From NCBI GenBank assembly GCA_013153375.1, contig JAADEN010000157.1, positions 1-13,359 of the forward strand: a stretch of 13,359 bases of DNA, written 5' to 3'. The DNA comes from Chloroflexota bacterium (lineage in GTDB: Bacteria; Chloroflexota; Anaerolineae; Anaerolineales; DRMV01). The notes below the pieces were generated by a model that saw only the letters and a program-made list of their open reading frames with translations, was not told where the DNA came from and made no database searches. Position numbers and translations under genes: made by a program. This document shows, one piece after another, positions 1-6,355 of this stretch (positions are counted from its first letter, which is position 1; each line of letters opens with the position of its first letter).

Positions 1-169
1 GCGGCGAAGCCGAACTCGTAGGGCTGGCCTGCGGGCCGGACGCGCGGGTCGCGGCCGCGGCCGAAGGCGCGCGCGTGGCCGTGGCCGGCCGCGCGGCGCT
101 GCCGCACGCGGCCAGCAGGGCCGCGGTCAGAAGGGCGATGCCCCAAACCGCGCTACGAGGCCATAGCAT
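1..169 (-). CDS. Lipoprotein, N-terminal part (gene runs off the left edge)
   Basis: Only the first 56 codons are present. The ATG at 169 is preceded at 7-8 nt by the ribosome site GAGGGAG. The visible protein begins MLWPRSAVWG, followed by a hydrophobic stretch (about residues 7-19) and a lipobox Leu-Ala-Ala-Cys with Cys22. This is a type II signal peptide, so the mature protein should be lipid-anchored outside the cytoplasmic membrane. After Cys22 comes a low-complexity Ala/Thr/Ser/Pro linker to the window edge, the usual spacer between a lipid anchor and a folded domain. In such bacteria the domain is often a solute-binding protein, but none is visible here, so no function can be assigned. 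It is transcribed divergently from the DUF2892 gene and has its own TATAAT box at 199-204. Confidence 0.75.
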   Translation of the reverse strand, partial: MLWPRSAVWGIALLTAALLAACGSAARPATATRAPSAAAATRASGPQASPTSSASP

Positions 170-198
170 GAACCGACTCCCTCGTGAGATGCCCCTCC

Positions 199-204
199 AT
201 TATA
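199..204 (-). promoter_or_regulatory. -10 box of the lipoprotein gene promoter
   Basis: On the minus strand positions 204 to 199 read TATAAT, a perfect -10 hexamer. A start about 7 nt further on would give a leader of roughly 23 nt that contains the GAGGGAG ribosome site before the ATG at 169. No convincing -35 hexamer is seen 16-18 nt upstream. Confidence 0.55.
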
Positions 205-319
205 CGCTATCTGCGGCCCGCGCGGCGCTTGTTGGGGCGTATTGGAGAAGCCGCGCCAAAATCGTGAAGCGCCATCGCCGCCGTGGGTGTCGCGGGCCCG
301 CTCACCGTCCTTTTCCCTC

Positions 320-328
320 TGGTATAAT
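320..328 (+). promoter_or_regulatory. Extended -10 promoter driving the DUF2892 gene
   Basis: Positions 320-328 read TGGTATAAT, an extended -10 element (TGN plus TATAAT). The extended form fits the lack of a recognisable -35 box upstream. Transcription would begin near 335 and give a leader of about 100 nt before the ATG at 436. Confidence 0.6.
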
Positions 329-383
329 GGCTGTGCCAAAAGGGGATGAATGTCACCTTTGGCGATGGCGAGCATCTAATGGT

Positions 384-411
384 AACGGGTGGCCGTGGGG
401 CCTTGCCCGTT
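384..411 (+). promoter_or_regulatory. Nested hairpin in the leader of the DUF2892 gene
   Basis: AACGGG (384-389) pairs with CCCGTT (406-411), and inside it GGCC (391-394) pairs with GGCC (399-402) around the loop GTGG. The structure ends about 12 nt before the ribosome site. It could affect translation or stability, but nothing identifies it as a known riboswitch, and GC-rich DNA makes such pairings fairly often by chance. Confidence 0.25.
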
Positions 412-423
412 CGCATCTCAAGC

Positions 424-430
424 AGGAGGT
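424..430 (+). promoter_or_regulatory. Ribosome binding site that fixes the DUF2892 start
   Basis: AGGAGGT lies 5 nt before the ATG at 436. It favours that start over the in-frame ATG at 346, which has no comparable site. Confidence 0.8.
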
Positions 431-435
431 TGGTC

Positions 436-621
436 ATGACGGTGAACGAGGCTGGTTGGGACCGGGTCATTCGCATCGTTTTGGGCATTGTTTTGTTGGC
501 CCTTTACTTCACGGGCAGCGCCGGCATTCTGGCGCTCATCATCGGCGTCGTCGCGCTGGTGACGGGCCTGATCGGTTACTGCCCGCTGTACAAGGTCATC
601 GGTTTTAGCACCAAGAAGTAA
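436..621 (+). CDS. DUF2892-type (YgaP-like) small inner membrane protein
   Basis: A 61-residue protein, the usual length for free-standing DUF2892 proteins. After an N-terminal amphipathic start (MTVNEAGWDRVIRIVLG) it has two hydrophobic helices, about residues 11-26 and 29-46. The conserved end G-L-I-G-Y-C-P-L-Y follows with Cys49, then a short basic tail. The family is known as the membrane part of YgaP-like rhodanese proteins and as stand-alone proteins in many bacteria. Its function is not established, though it often sits near sulfur or thiol redox genes, as it does here. The start was chosen because of the AGGAGGT site. An in-frame ATG at 346 would add 30 unlikely residues. The gene is followed by its own terminator, so it is probably a separate transcript from the redox operon downstream. 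Confidence 0.85.
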   Translation: MTVNEAGWDRVIRIVLGIVLLALYFTGSAGILALIIGVVALVTGLIGYCPLYKVIGFSTKK

Positions 622-658
622 GCGCGTCGTTCGGATGCGGTTGCCTTTTTTGTGCCCT

Positions 659-694
659 CATCCGCGCCCGGCCCGCACCGGCGCGGATGTTTTT
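659..694 (+). terminator. Rho-independent terminator after the DUF2892 gene
   Basis: A perfect 10-bp stem joins 659-668 (CATCCGCGCC) to 680-689 (GGCGCGGATG) across an 11-nt loop and is followed at once by five T (690-694). It lies 37 nt past the stop codon and separates this gene from the disulfide oxidoreductase operon. Confidence 0.85.
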
Positions 695-781
695 CTGCCC
701 TGCTCGAGAGGCGCTTCCTTGAGGGCGAGGCCCCAGGCCCCCGAGCATCCTATCTTTTGAAATGTGGAGGAGAGTAATCCC

Positions 782-1486
782 ATGACGCAACAAGTGCTCA
801 ACGACGAAGTACGCAATCAGGTCAAGAGCATCTTCGATTCCGAAATGCGCGAGCCCGTCCAGGTGATCCACTTCACCACCGAGGACAGCGCGTGCATGTA
901 CTGCGATGTGACCAAGCAACTGCTCACCGAGGTGGCCGAACTGCACGACAAGATCCACCTGACCGTGTACGACCTGGAGAAGGACGCGGCCAAGGCTCAA
1001 GAGTACGGCATCGAGCGCGTGCCGGCCACCATCATCGCTTCGCTGGACGGGGACCAGATCGTGGATCACGGCATCCGCTTCTTCGGCATCCCCGCGGAGT
1101 ATGAGTTCAGTTCGCTGCTGCACACCATCACCCAGGTGTCCAAGCGGGAGCCGGGCCTGAGCCCGCGCACGCTGGAGTTCCTGAAGAACCTGGAAGACGA
1201 GATTCGCTTCCTGGTGTTCGTGACGCCCTCGTGCCCCTACTGCCCCAACATGGTGGTGCTGACCCATCGCATGGCCCTGGCCAGCCCCAAGGTCAAGGCC
1301 GCGATGGTGGAGGCCATCGAGTTCCCCGAGTGGGCCGCGGAGTACGGCGTGAGCGGCGTGCCGCACACGGTCATCAATGAGGGCCTGGGTGAGGTCATCG
1401 GCGCGGTGCCCGAGGAGCACCTGGTGCACGAGATCGAGCACGCGCTGCTGCACCTGCACGGCGAACCGCACGACCATCATCACTAA
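782..1486 (+). CDS. Protein disulfide oxidoreductase (PDO) with two thioredoxin folds
   Basis: This is a cytoplasmic dithiol/disulfide exchange enzyme of 234 residues, the size of the archaeal and thermophile PDO (glutaredoxin-like) family. Two thioredoxin units follow each other. The first has active site C-M-Y-C (Cys38, Cys41) and cis-proline R-V-P (Pro81). The second has C-P-Y-C (Cys151, Cys154) and cis-proline G-V-P (Pro194). Both sites are intact, as in PDOs able to oxidise, reduce or isomerise disulfides. There is no signal peptide or membrane segment. The C-terminus is histidine-rich (eight His in the last 15 residues), which could bind metal. The start is the ATG at 782, 9 nt after GGAGGAG (766-772); a GTG at 764 lies too close to that site. 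It is first in an operon with a TlpA-like thioredoxin (27 nt later) and an OsmC protein. PDOs are common in thermophiles that keep intracellular disulfides. Confidence 0.93.
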   Translation: MTQQVLNDEVRNQVKSIFDSEMREPVQVIHFTTEDSACMYCDVTKQLLTEVAELHDKIHLTVYDLEKDAAKAQEYGIERVPATIIASLDGDQIVDHGIRFFGIPAEYEFSSLLHTITQVSKREPGLSPRTLEFLKNLEDEIRFLVFVTPSCPYCPNMVVLTHRMALASPKVKAAMVEAIEFPEWAAEYGVSGVPHTVINEGLGEVIGAVPEEHLVHEIEHALLHLHGEPHDHHH

Positions 1487-1513
1487 GTCGCCGCGCATCG
1501 GAGGAGACGAACC

Positions 1514-2107
1514 ATGACCGCCCGTCGCCGTTCGCGCTCGCGGCAGAATCGGGTTTGGGCCGGCGTGGTGGCCGGTCTGGGCCTGATTCTGCTGGCTGCG
1601 GCCATCGCGCTGTATGCCCGGCGCATGGACACGCGCTCCAAGGCCGCCGAAGAGGTGCCCGCGGGGCCGGTGCAGAACCCGCCCGCGGTGGTGGACCTGC
1701 CCGCGCCCGAGTTGGAGTTGACCACCCTGGACGGCCAGCCCGCTTCGCTGGCCGATTATCGCGGCCAGGTGCTCATCGTCAACCTGTGGGCCACCTGGTG
1801 CCCGCCCTGCAAGGCCGAGATGCCCGATTTGCTGGCCTATTACGAGGATCACAAGGACGAAGGGCTGGCGCTGGTGGCCATCAACATCCAGGAGCCCGCG
1901 GAGCGGGTGCGGCCCTTCGTCGAGGCCTATGGCCTGACCTTCCCCGTGTGGCTCGACCCCAAGGGCACGAGCACCATGGCCTTCCGCACCCAGGGCCTGC
2001 CGTCCACCTTCGTCATCGACCCCGAGGGGCGCATTCGGCTGATTTGGTACGGTCGCACCAGCCGCGAGTTGCTGGAGCAGTATGTGACGCCCATGCTGGG
2101 GCAGTAG
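1514..2107 (+). CDS. TlpA/ResA-like membrane-anchored thioredoxin
   Basis: The protein has 197 residues. A basic N-terminus (residues 2-13, many Arg) leads into one hydrophobic segment (about 15-34), giving an uncleaved anchor with the rest outside the cytoplasm by the positive-inside rule. An Ala/Pro linker (43-60) precedes the AhpC/TSA-thioredoxin fold. That fold shows the beta strand V-L-I-V-N-L-W-A-T, active site W-C-P-P-C (Cys96, Cys99), the cis-proline region G-L-P-S-T-F (Pro163) and a final helix. TlpA and ResA proteins reduce extracytoplasmic disulfides, typically in cytochrome c maturation. Their electrons usually come from CcdA, which is not in this window. The ATG at 1514 follows a GGAGGAG site by 7 nt. 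As second gene of the redox operon it would complement the cytoplasmic PDO on the other side of the membrane. The specific client protein cannot be deduced. Confidence 0.93.
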   Translation: MTARRRSRSRQNRVWAGVVAGLGLILLAAAIALYARRMDTRSKAAEEVPAGPVQNPPAVVDLPAPELELTTLDGQPASLADYRGQVLIVNLWATWCPPCKAEMPDLLAYYEDHKDEGLALVAINIQEPAERVRPFVEAYGLTFPVWLDPKGTSTMAFRTQGLPSTFVIDPEGRIRLIWYGRTSRELLEQYVTPMLGQ

Positions 2108-2125
2108 TCCTCGGGAGGTAAACCC

Positions 2126-2608
2126 ATGACGATGGAAGCCACGGTCACCCTGTTGCGCAAGATGGCCTTCGACGCGGTCTCGGGCAGCGGCCATCATCAG
2201 TTGATGGACGCGGAGGCCCGGGTGGGCGGCGAGAACCGCGGCCCGCGGCCCATGGAGTTCATCCTGCGGGGCCTGCTGGGCTGCACCGCGATGGATGTGA
2301 TCTCCATTCTGCGCAAGAAGCGCCAGACCGTCACCGATTTCGAGGTCAAGGGCTTCGCGGAGCGGGCCGAGCAGCATCCCAAGGTGTTCACCCACATCAC
2401 CATCGAATATCATGTGGTGGGCAAAGGCGTGGAGGAAAAGGCCGTGCGGCGGTCCATCGAACTCTCCGCGGTGCGGTACTGCCCCGCGCAGGCCATGCTC
2501 AAGGATGTGGTGCCCATGCGCCTGCTGTACTACATCTACGAAGACACGCCCGACGGGCCCGAACTGCGCATCCAGGGCGAGTGGACGCCGCCGGAGCAGG
2601 CGGTGTGA
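2126..2608 (+). CDS. OsmC/Ohr family protein (YhfA-like)
   Basis: The 160-residue length is typical of OsmC-fold proteins, which act as cytoplasmic dimers that reduce hydroperoxides with two cysteines. The family pattern is complete. There is G-G-E-N-R-G-P-R-P-M-E (34-44), a helix with the first redox cysteine L-G-C-T-A-M-D (Cys53), and the second cysteine in R-Y-C-P-A-Q (Cys119). The Gly-Cys-Thr-Ala-Met-Asp form resembles the YhfA-like branch rather than Ohr. The ATG at 2126 sits 7 nt after GGGAGGT; the ATG at 2132 is a less well-spaced alternative. It lies 18 nt after the TlpA-like gene and ends the operon, just before the large palindrome at 2611. The most likely role is removal of organic peroxide or reactive sulfur within the thiol-redox set, but the substrate is not shown by the sequence. 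Confidence 0.92.
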   Translation: MTMEATVTLLRKMAFDAVSGSGHHQLMDAEARVGGENRGPRPMEFILRGLLGCTAMDVISILRKKRQTVTDFEVKGFAERAEQHPKVFTHITIEYHVVGKGVEEKAVRRSIELSAVRYCPAQAMLKDVVPMRLLYYIYEDTPDGPELRIQGEWTPPEQAV

Positions 2609-2610
2609 AG

Positions 2611-2680
2611 AGCAGGGAGCGGGAAGCGAACAGCGGGGAGCCAAATACGGCTCCCCGCTTCTTGCTCCTTGCTCCCTGCT
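2611..2680. repeat. 70-bp palindrome made of seven-base AGCNNNN units
   Basis: Two 32-nt arms (2611-2642 and 2649-2680) flank the loop AAATAC. The outermost 10 bp and innermost 11 bp pair perfectly, and the middle contains G-T wobbles and three mismatches. Each arm is a run of seven-base units: AGCAGGG, AGCGGGA, AGCGAAC, AGCGGGG on the left, and AGCAGGG, AGCAAGG, AGCAAGA, AGCGGGG when the right arm is read on the minus strand. It begins 2 nt after the OsmC stop codon and lies between two converging operons, so it may act as a two-way transcription stop. There is no T tract on either side, so it is not a standard intrinsic terminator. The seven-base build resembles the short intergenic repeat families scattered in some bacterial genomes. 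Confidence 0.8.
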
Positions 2681-2733
2681 GTATGGCCGACGAACCGCGT
2701 GGCGAGCGAGAGGATTTCGTTGACGCGCCGGCC

Positions 2734-3807
2734 TCAGCGCGCGGCGCGCAGGAACTTCTCCACCCCTTCCACGGTGAGGCGGGGGCGGTCGAGGCGGGCG
2801 TCGTGGAGCACGCCCGCGGCCAAGAGCCGTTGCAGCAGGGCCTTGGCCTCTTTGTTGCTCAGCCCCAGTTGGCGGCGCAGGGCCTTGCGCCAAAAGGCCC
2901 GGTCGGGGTGCGACGGCAGTTCCTGGGCCACCGAGGCCACCGCGAAGAACACCCGCGCGGCTTCGGCCACATCCGCGCGCACGGGCATCTTCTGCACCTG
3001 GCCGAACATCCGCTCCTGCTGCAGCGAGACGCAGCGCACGCCTTCGGGGCTGTCCCACACATCCACCCGGCCCTGGCCGCTGGCCTGGTCCAGCAGTTGC
3101 GCGCCCCGCTCCAGGCCCAGCAGGGCCACCACCAGGTTCACGGGGATGGCCGTGTGCAGGCGGCGGCGCAGCGCGGCCACCAGGTCCACCAGCGCGGCGG
3201 CCGGATCCGCGGTTTTCGCGGCCGCGTCCCCGGCCCGCCCGGAGGGTTCCTCCTCCTCAGGTTCGGGCGCGGGCTGGGTCACCAGGAAGTCCAGCACATC
3301 GAACTCTTCGAGGATGTTGGCGTCGGTGGACGACGATTGGGTGTCGGCCACCAGGAAGAGCACCTGGAAGCCCTGGTCGCGCAGGGTGCGGCCCAGCGCG
3401 GTGAACGCTTCGTCGCCGGAGCCCAAAATGTAGATGTCCGCCGGACGGGTGGCCACATGCCGACCCACCTCGAAGGCCAGGCGCATGTCCGCGAAGTCGC
3501 GGATGACCCACTTCTTGCCGTGGGAGCGCTGCACCCGGCGGCGCACCTGCGGGCCCATGAAACTCTGCGCGTCGATGACCGTGGCCACCCGGTTGAGCCC
3601 GCCCAGTTGCGGGTTGTAGTGGGTGAAGTTGGCCACCGCGATGAAGTCCTCGGGGGCCAGGGTGCCGTAGCGCTCCTCGATGTAGCGCACCAGCGCGGGG
3701 AAGTCCATGCGGGGCGAGTAGCCGTAGGGGTTGCGCGCGCTCGCGGTGCGGCGTTTGAGGGTGGTGTACAGGTTCTCGAAATCCAGAAACAGCGCGACTC
3801 GCGGCAT
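2734..3807 (-). CDS. NYN (LabA/DUF88-like) domain protein with C-terminal helical domains
   Basis: The protein has 357 residues. Residues 1-176 form a NYN domain, a PIN-like nuclease fold. Its acidic residues are in place: F-L-D-F-E-N-L (Asp9, Glu11, Asn12), A-D-M-R-L-A-F-E-V (Asp107), P-A-D-I-Y-I-L-G-S-G-D-E-A-F (Asp124, Asp132). NYN proteins are usually metal-dependent RNases; the activity here is inferred. An acidic then Ala-rich linker (178-204) leads to a compact helical unit (about 204-262) that could be a LOTUS/OST-HTH or winged-helix domain. A second unit (about 275-357) ends in a winged-helix-like pattern. The ATG at 3807 is preceded by a G-rich stretch rather than a clear AGGAGG. 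It starts 18 nt after the topA stop codon on the same strand, so the two are probably one transcript. Genes for such proteins are often annotated only as hypothetical. Confidence 0.85.
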   Translation of the reverse strand: MPRVALFLDFENLYTTLKRRTASARNPYGYSPRMDFPALVRYIEERYGTLAPEDFIAVANFTHYNPQLGGLNRVATVIDAQSFMGPQVRRRVQRSHGKKWVIRDFADMRLAFEVGRHVATRPADIYILGSGDEAFTALGRTLRDQGFQVLFLVADTQSSSTDANILEEFDVLDFLVTQPAPEPEEEEPSGRAGDAAAKTADPAAALVDLVAALRRRLHTAIPVNLVVALLGLERGAQLLDQASGQGRVDVWDSPEGVRCVSLQQERMFGQVQKMPVRADVAEAARVFFAVASVAQELPSHPDRAFWRKALRRQLGLSNKEAKALLQRLLAAGVLHDARLDRPRLTVEGVEKFLRAAR

Positions 3808-3825
3808 GGCGCATCCCCCCGGGGC

Positions 3826-6225
3826 TCAGGCCGACTCGGCCGGGGAGCCTTGGGCCGTGGCTTCCGCGCGGCCCTCGACCTGGCTCAGCGGGAATTCTCG
3901 CTGGCACTGCAGGCATTGCGCGATGCCCTTGCGGGCTTCCACCAGCAGGCCGCCGCACGCGGGGCAGGGCGTGGCCAGGGGCCGCTTCCAGGTGGTGAAG
4001 TCGCATTGCGGATAGTTCGCGCAGCCGTAGAACACCCGACCGCGGCGGGTGCGGCGCACCACCAGGTCGCCGCCGCACTTGGGGCACTTGGCGCCCGTCT
4101 TCTCCAGCCACGGCTCGGTGTAGCGGCACTTGGGGAAGTTGCTGCAACTGATGAACTTGCCGTAGCGGCCCCAGCGCAGCACCAACTCGCCGCCGCAGCG
4201 GGGGCATTTGCGGCCGATGGGCTGCGGGCCCTGCTTGACCGCGGGCATGGCCTCCTCGGCCTTCTTGACCTGCTCAGAGAAGGGGCCGTAGAAGTCCCGC
4301 ACCACCGAGACCCAGTCCCGCTCGCCGGCCGCGATGCGGTCCAGGTTCTCCTCCATGCGCGCGGTGAACTCCACATCCATGATGTCGGGGAAGTGCTTGA
4401 CCAGCAGGTCGTTGACCAGTTCGCCGATTTCGGTGGGCACCAGGCGCTTGTTTTCGCGGCGAATGTAGCCCCGCTGTTGCAGGGTGCTCAGGATGGGCGC
4501 GTAGGTCGAGGGCCGACCGATGCCCTTTTCCTCCAGGGCCCGAATCAGGGTCGCGTCGGTGTAGCGGGGCGGCGGCTGGGTGAAGTGCTGCTCGGGCTTG
4601 ACCTCCCGCAGAATCTGGCGCTGGCCCTCGCGCACGCCTTCGGGCAGCCGCCCCTCGCCGTTCTGGGCCGCGTCCTCGTCTTTGGCTTCTTCGTACACCA
4701 CCAGGAAGCCGGGGAAGCGCAGCCGGGAGCCCGAGGCGCGCAGCAAGTAGCGGTGCTGCGGGCCGCGGCCTTCCACATCCACGGTCAGGGTGTCGTACAC
4801 CGCGGGGGCCATCTGCGAGGCCACGAAGCGCTTCCAGATCAGGCTGTAGAGGCGGTACTGGTCGCGGCTGAGGTAGGGTTTGACCTTGTCGGGCGTGCGG
4901 AACACCGAGGTCGGGCGGATGGCCTCGTGGGCCTCCTGCGCGCGGCGGGCGCGGGTGCGATAGCGGGGCGGTTTGGGAGGCAGGAATTCGGGGCCGTGGC
5001 GCTGCGCGATGTAGCGGCGGGCCTCCTCCTGGGCCAGTTTGGACACCGCGGTGGAGTCGGTGCGCATGTAAGTGATGAGGCCCGTCGCGCCGCCTTCGCC
5101 CACATCCAGGCCCTCGTACAACTGCTGGGCCACGGCCATGGTCTTCTTGGCCGTGAAGCCCAGTCGCCGGGAGGCCTCCTGCTGCAGCGTGCTGGTGATG
5201 AAGGGCGCGGGCGGGCGGCGGCGACGCTGGCCGGGCTTGACCTTGACGGCCACATACTCAGCCTGCTGCATGTCGGCCACGATGGGCCGCACCGCGTCCT
5301 CGTTGGGCAGGTCGGGCTCCTGGCCGTCCAAGCGCACCAGTTTGGCCGTGTAGGTGCTGTCCTCGCCTTCGGGCTGGAACACGGCCGCGATGGTCCAGTA
5401 TTCGCGCGGCTCGAAGGCCCGGATCTCCCGCTCCCGCTCCACCACCAGGCGCAGGGCCACCGACTGCACCCGGCCCGCGGACAGGCGGCTGCGCACCTTG
5501 CGCCACAGCATGGGGCTCAGGGTGTAGCCTACCAGCCGGTCCAGCACCCGGCGGGCCTGCTGCGCGTTGACCAGGTTCATGTTGATGTCGCGCGGGTGCG
5601 CGAAGGCCTGCTCGATGGCCGGTTTGGTGATCTCGTGGAACTCCACCCGCCGCACCCGCTCGGGGTCCATCTGCGCGGCCTCGACCAGGTGCCAGGCGAT
5701 GGCCTCGCCCTCCCGGTCGGGGTCGGTGGCGATGTAGATTTCCTCGGCCTTCTGGGCCAGTTCCTTGATCTCCTTCACCACCTTGCGCTTTTCGTTGGGG
5801 ACCCGATATTTGGGCCGGAAGTCGTTTTCGATGTCCACCGACATTTGCGAGCGCAGCAGGTCCCGCACATGGCCGATGGAGGCTTTGACCGTGTAGCCCT
5901 TGCCCAGATAGCGCCCGATGGTGCGGGCCTTGGCCGGGGATTCGACGATGACCAACTTGCCTTTGCGCGCCGTCCGTTTGGCTTTGGACCTGGCCTTGCC
6001 GCGGGCCGTGCCCGTGGCCGGCGGCGGGGTCAGGCCCGCGTGCAGGGGCGTGCGGCCGAAGCGGAACAGGGTGCCGCCGCACACGGGGCAGGTGCCCTTG
6101 ACCGCGGGCCGGCCGTTGGCCGTGAACACGGGCTGGGGGTCTTGGATCACCCGCTTGGTCTTGCAGCGGGTGCAGTAGGCTTCCAGGTGCAGGTCGGACG
6201 AAGCGCGCGCGTCGGTTGCCGTCAT
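3826..6225 (-). CDS. topA: DNA topoisomerase I with N-terminal extra zinc ribbon
   Basis: A type IA topoisomerase, which relaxes negative supercoils through a 5'-phosphotyrosine intermediate. It has 799 residues from the ATG at 6225. A zinc ribbon of DUF5679 type comes first (Cys18, Cys21, Cys46, Cys49), then a basic linker (about 68-89). The Toprim domain starts at K-L-V-I-V-E-S-P-A-K-A (about 90), with D-P-D-R-E-G-E at 168-174. Next come S-A-G-R-V-Q-S (249-255) and the catalytic Tyr386 in Y-M-R-T-D-S-T. Three C-terminal zinc ribbons follow, with cysteines 674/677/694/700, 714/717/735/741 and 754/757/771/774. The tail is Ala-rich. E. coli TopA has no N-terminal ribbon; as I recall, Chloroflexota TopA proteins often do. 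An in-frame ATG at 6243 would add six residues, but AAGGAG lies 9 nt before the 6225 ATG and favours it. The NYN gene follows in the same operon. Confidence 0.98.
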   Translation of the reverse strand: MTATDARASSDLHLEAYCTRCKTKRVIQDPQPVFTANGRPAVKGTCPVCGGTLFRFGRTPLHAGLTPPPATGTARGKARSKAKRTARKGKLVIVESPAKARTIGRYLGKGYTVKASIGHVRDLLRSQMSVDIENDFRPKYRVPNEKRKVVKEIKELAQKAEEIYIATDPDREGEAIAWHLVEAAQMDPERVRRVEFHEITKPAIEQAFAHPRDINMNLVNAQQARRVLDRLVGYTLSPMLWRKVRSRLSAGRVQSVALRLVVEREREIRAFEPREYWTIAAVFQPEGEDSTYTAKLVRLDGQEPDLPNEDAVRPIVADMQQAEYVAVKVKPGQRRRRPPAPFITSTLQQEASRRLGFTAKKTMAVAQQLYEGLDVGEGGATGLITYMRTDSTAVSKLAQEEARRYIAQRHGPEFLPPKPPRYRTRARRAQEAHEAIRPTSVFRTPDKVKPYLSRDQYRLYSLIWKRFVASQMAPAVYDTLTVDVEGRGPQHRYLLRASGSRLRFPGFLVVYEEAKDEDAAQNGEGRLPEGVREGQRQILREVKPEQHFTQPPPRYTDATLIRALEEKGIGRPSTYAPILSTLQQRGYIRRENKRLVPTEIGELVNDLLVKHFPDIMDVEFTARMEENLDRIAAGERDWVSVVRDFYGPFSEQVKKAEEAMPAVKQGPQPIGRKCPRCGGELVLRWGRYGKFISCSNFPKCRYTEPWLEKTGAKCPKCGGDLVVRRTRRGRVFYGCANYPQCDFTTWKRPLATPCPACGGLLVEARKGIAQCLQCQREFPLSQVEGRAEATAQGSPAESA

Positions 6226-6234
6226 GGAGGTCTT

Positions 6235-6240
6235 CTCCTT
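6235..6240 (-). promoter_or_regulatory. Ribosome binding site that fixes the topA start
   Basis: On the minus strand these bases read AAGGAG, 9 nt before the ATG at 6225. The upstream ATG at 6243 would place this site inside the coding region and has none of its own. Confidence 0.7.
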
Positions 6241-6274
6241 CATTAATGGCCCGCGTGGGGCGCAGGGCGGGGCG

Positions 6275-6304
6275 ATTATAAACCAAATTTCGGGCCTGTG
6301 GGAA
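6275..6304 (-). promoter_or_regulatory. Promoter of the topA-NYN operon
   Basis: On the minus strand positions 6280 to 6275 read TATAAT, preceded by TT. A weak -35 candidate TTCCCA (6304 to 6299; four of six bases match the consensus) is 18 nt upstream. It lies in the divergent gap between topA and the HEXXH gene. Confidence 0.5.
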
Positions 6305-6342
6305 GATTTGCCCGGGCCGGGCTGAAGTCAAATGGAGGATAG

Positions 6343-6348
6343 TACAAT
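6343..6348 (+). promoter_or_regulatory. Candidate -10 box for the HEXXH/potassium channel operon
   Basis: TACAAT (five of six bases match TATAAT) ends 7 nt before the ATG at 6356, so transcription would begin at or next to that ATG. No good -35 hexamer is seen at the expected distance, and the assignment is tentative. Confidence 0.35.
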
Positions 6349-6355
6349 ATACGCC

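Noticed and set aside
346..435. Longer N-terminus for the DUF2892 gene
   Set aside because: The added 30 residues do not resemble the family. The ATG at 346 lacks a ribosome site, while AGGAGGT precedes the ATG at 436.
696..765. A promoter for the redox operon just after the terminator
   Set aside because: TATCTT (751-756) is a poor -10 box and no -35 lies at the right distance. A promoter is expected here, but I cannot point to it.
764..781. GTG start for the disulfide oxidoreductase
   Set aside because: It overlaps the GGAGGAG ribosome site that serves the ATG at 782.
2611..2680. Reading the palindrome as a CRISPR repeat or a classical terminator
   Set aside because: There are only two arms, paired with each other and with no spacers, so it is not CRISPR. 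Neither strand has a T tract after the stem, so it is not a standard intrinsic terminator.
605..3058. An 817-codon open frame on the minus strand
   Set aside because: It runs opposite the whole redox operon and through the palindrome. Its composition is His/Gly/Arg/Leu-heavy and low in complexity, with no family signature.
2581..6246. A 1221-codon open frame on the plus strand
   Set aside because: It lies antisense to topA and the NYN gene, whose motifs and ribosome sites are clear. Its translation is His/Gly/Ala/Arg-rich with no recognisable domain. Long antisense frames are expected in DNA this rich in GC.
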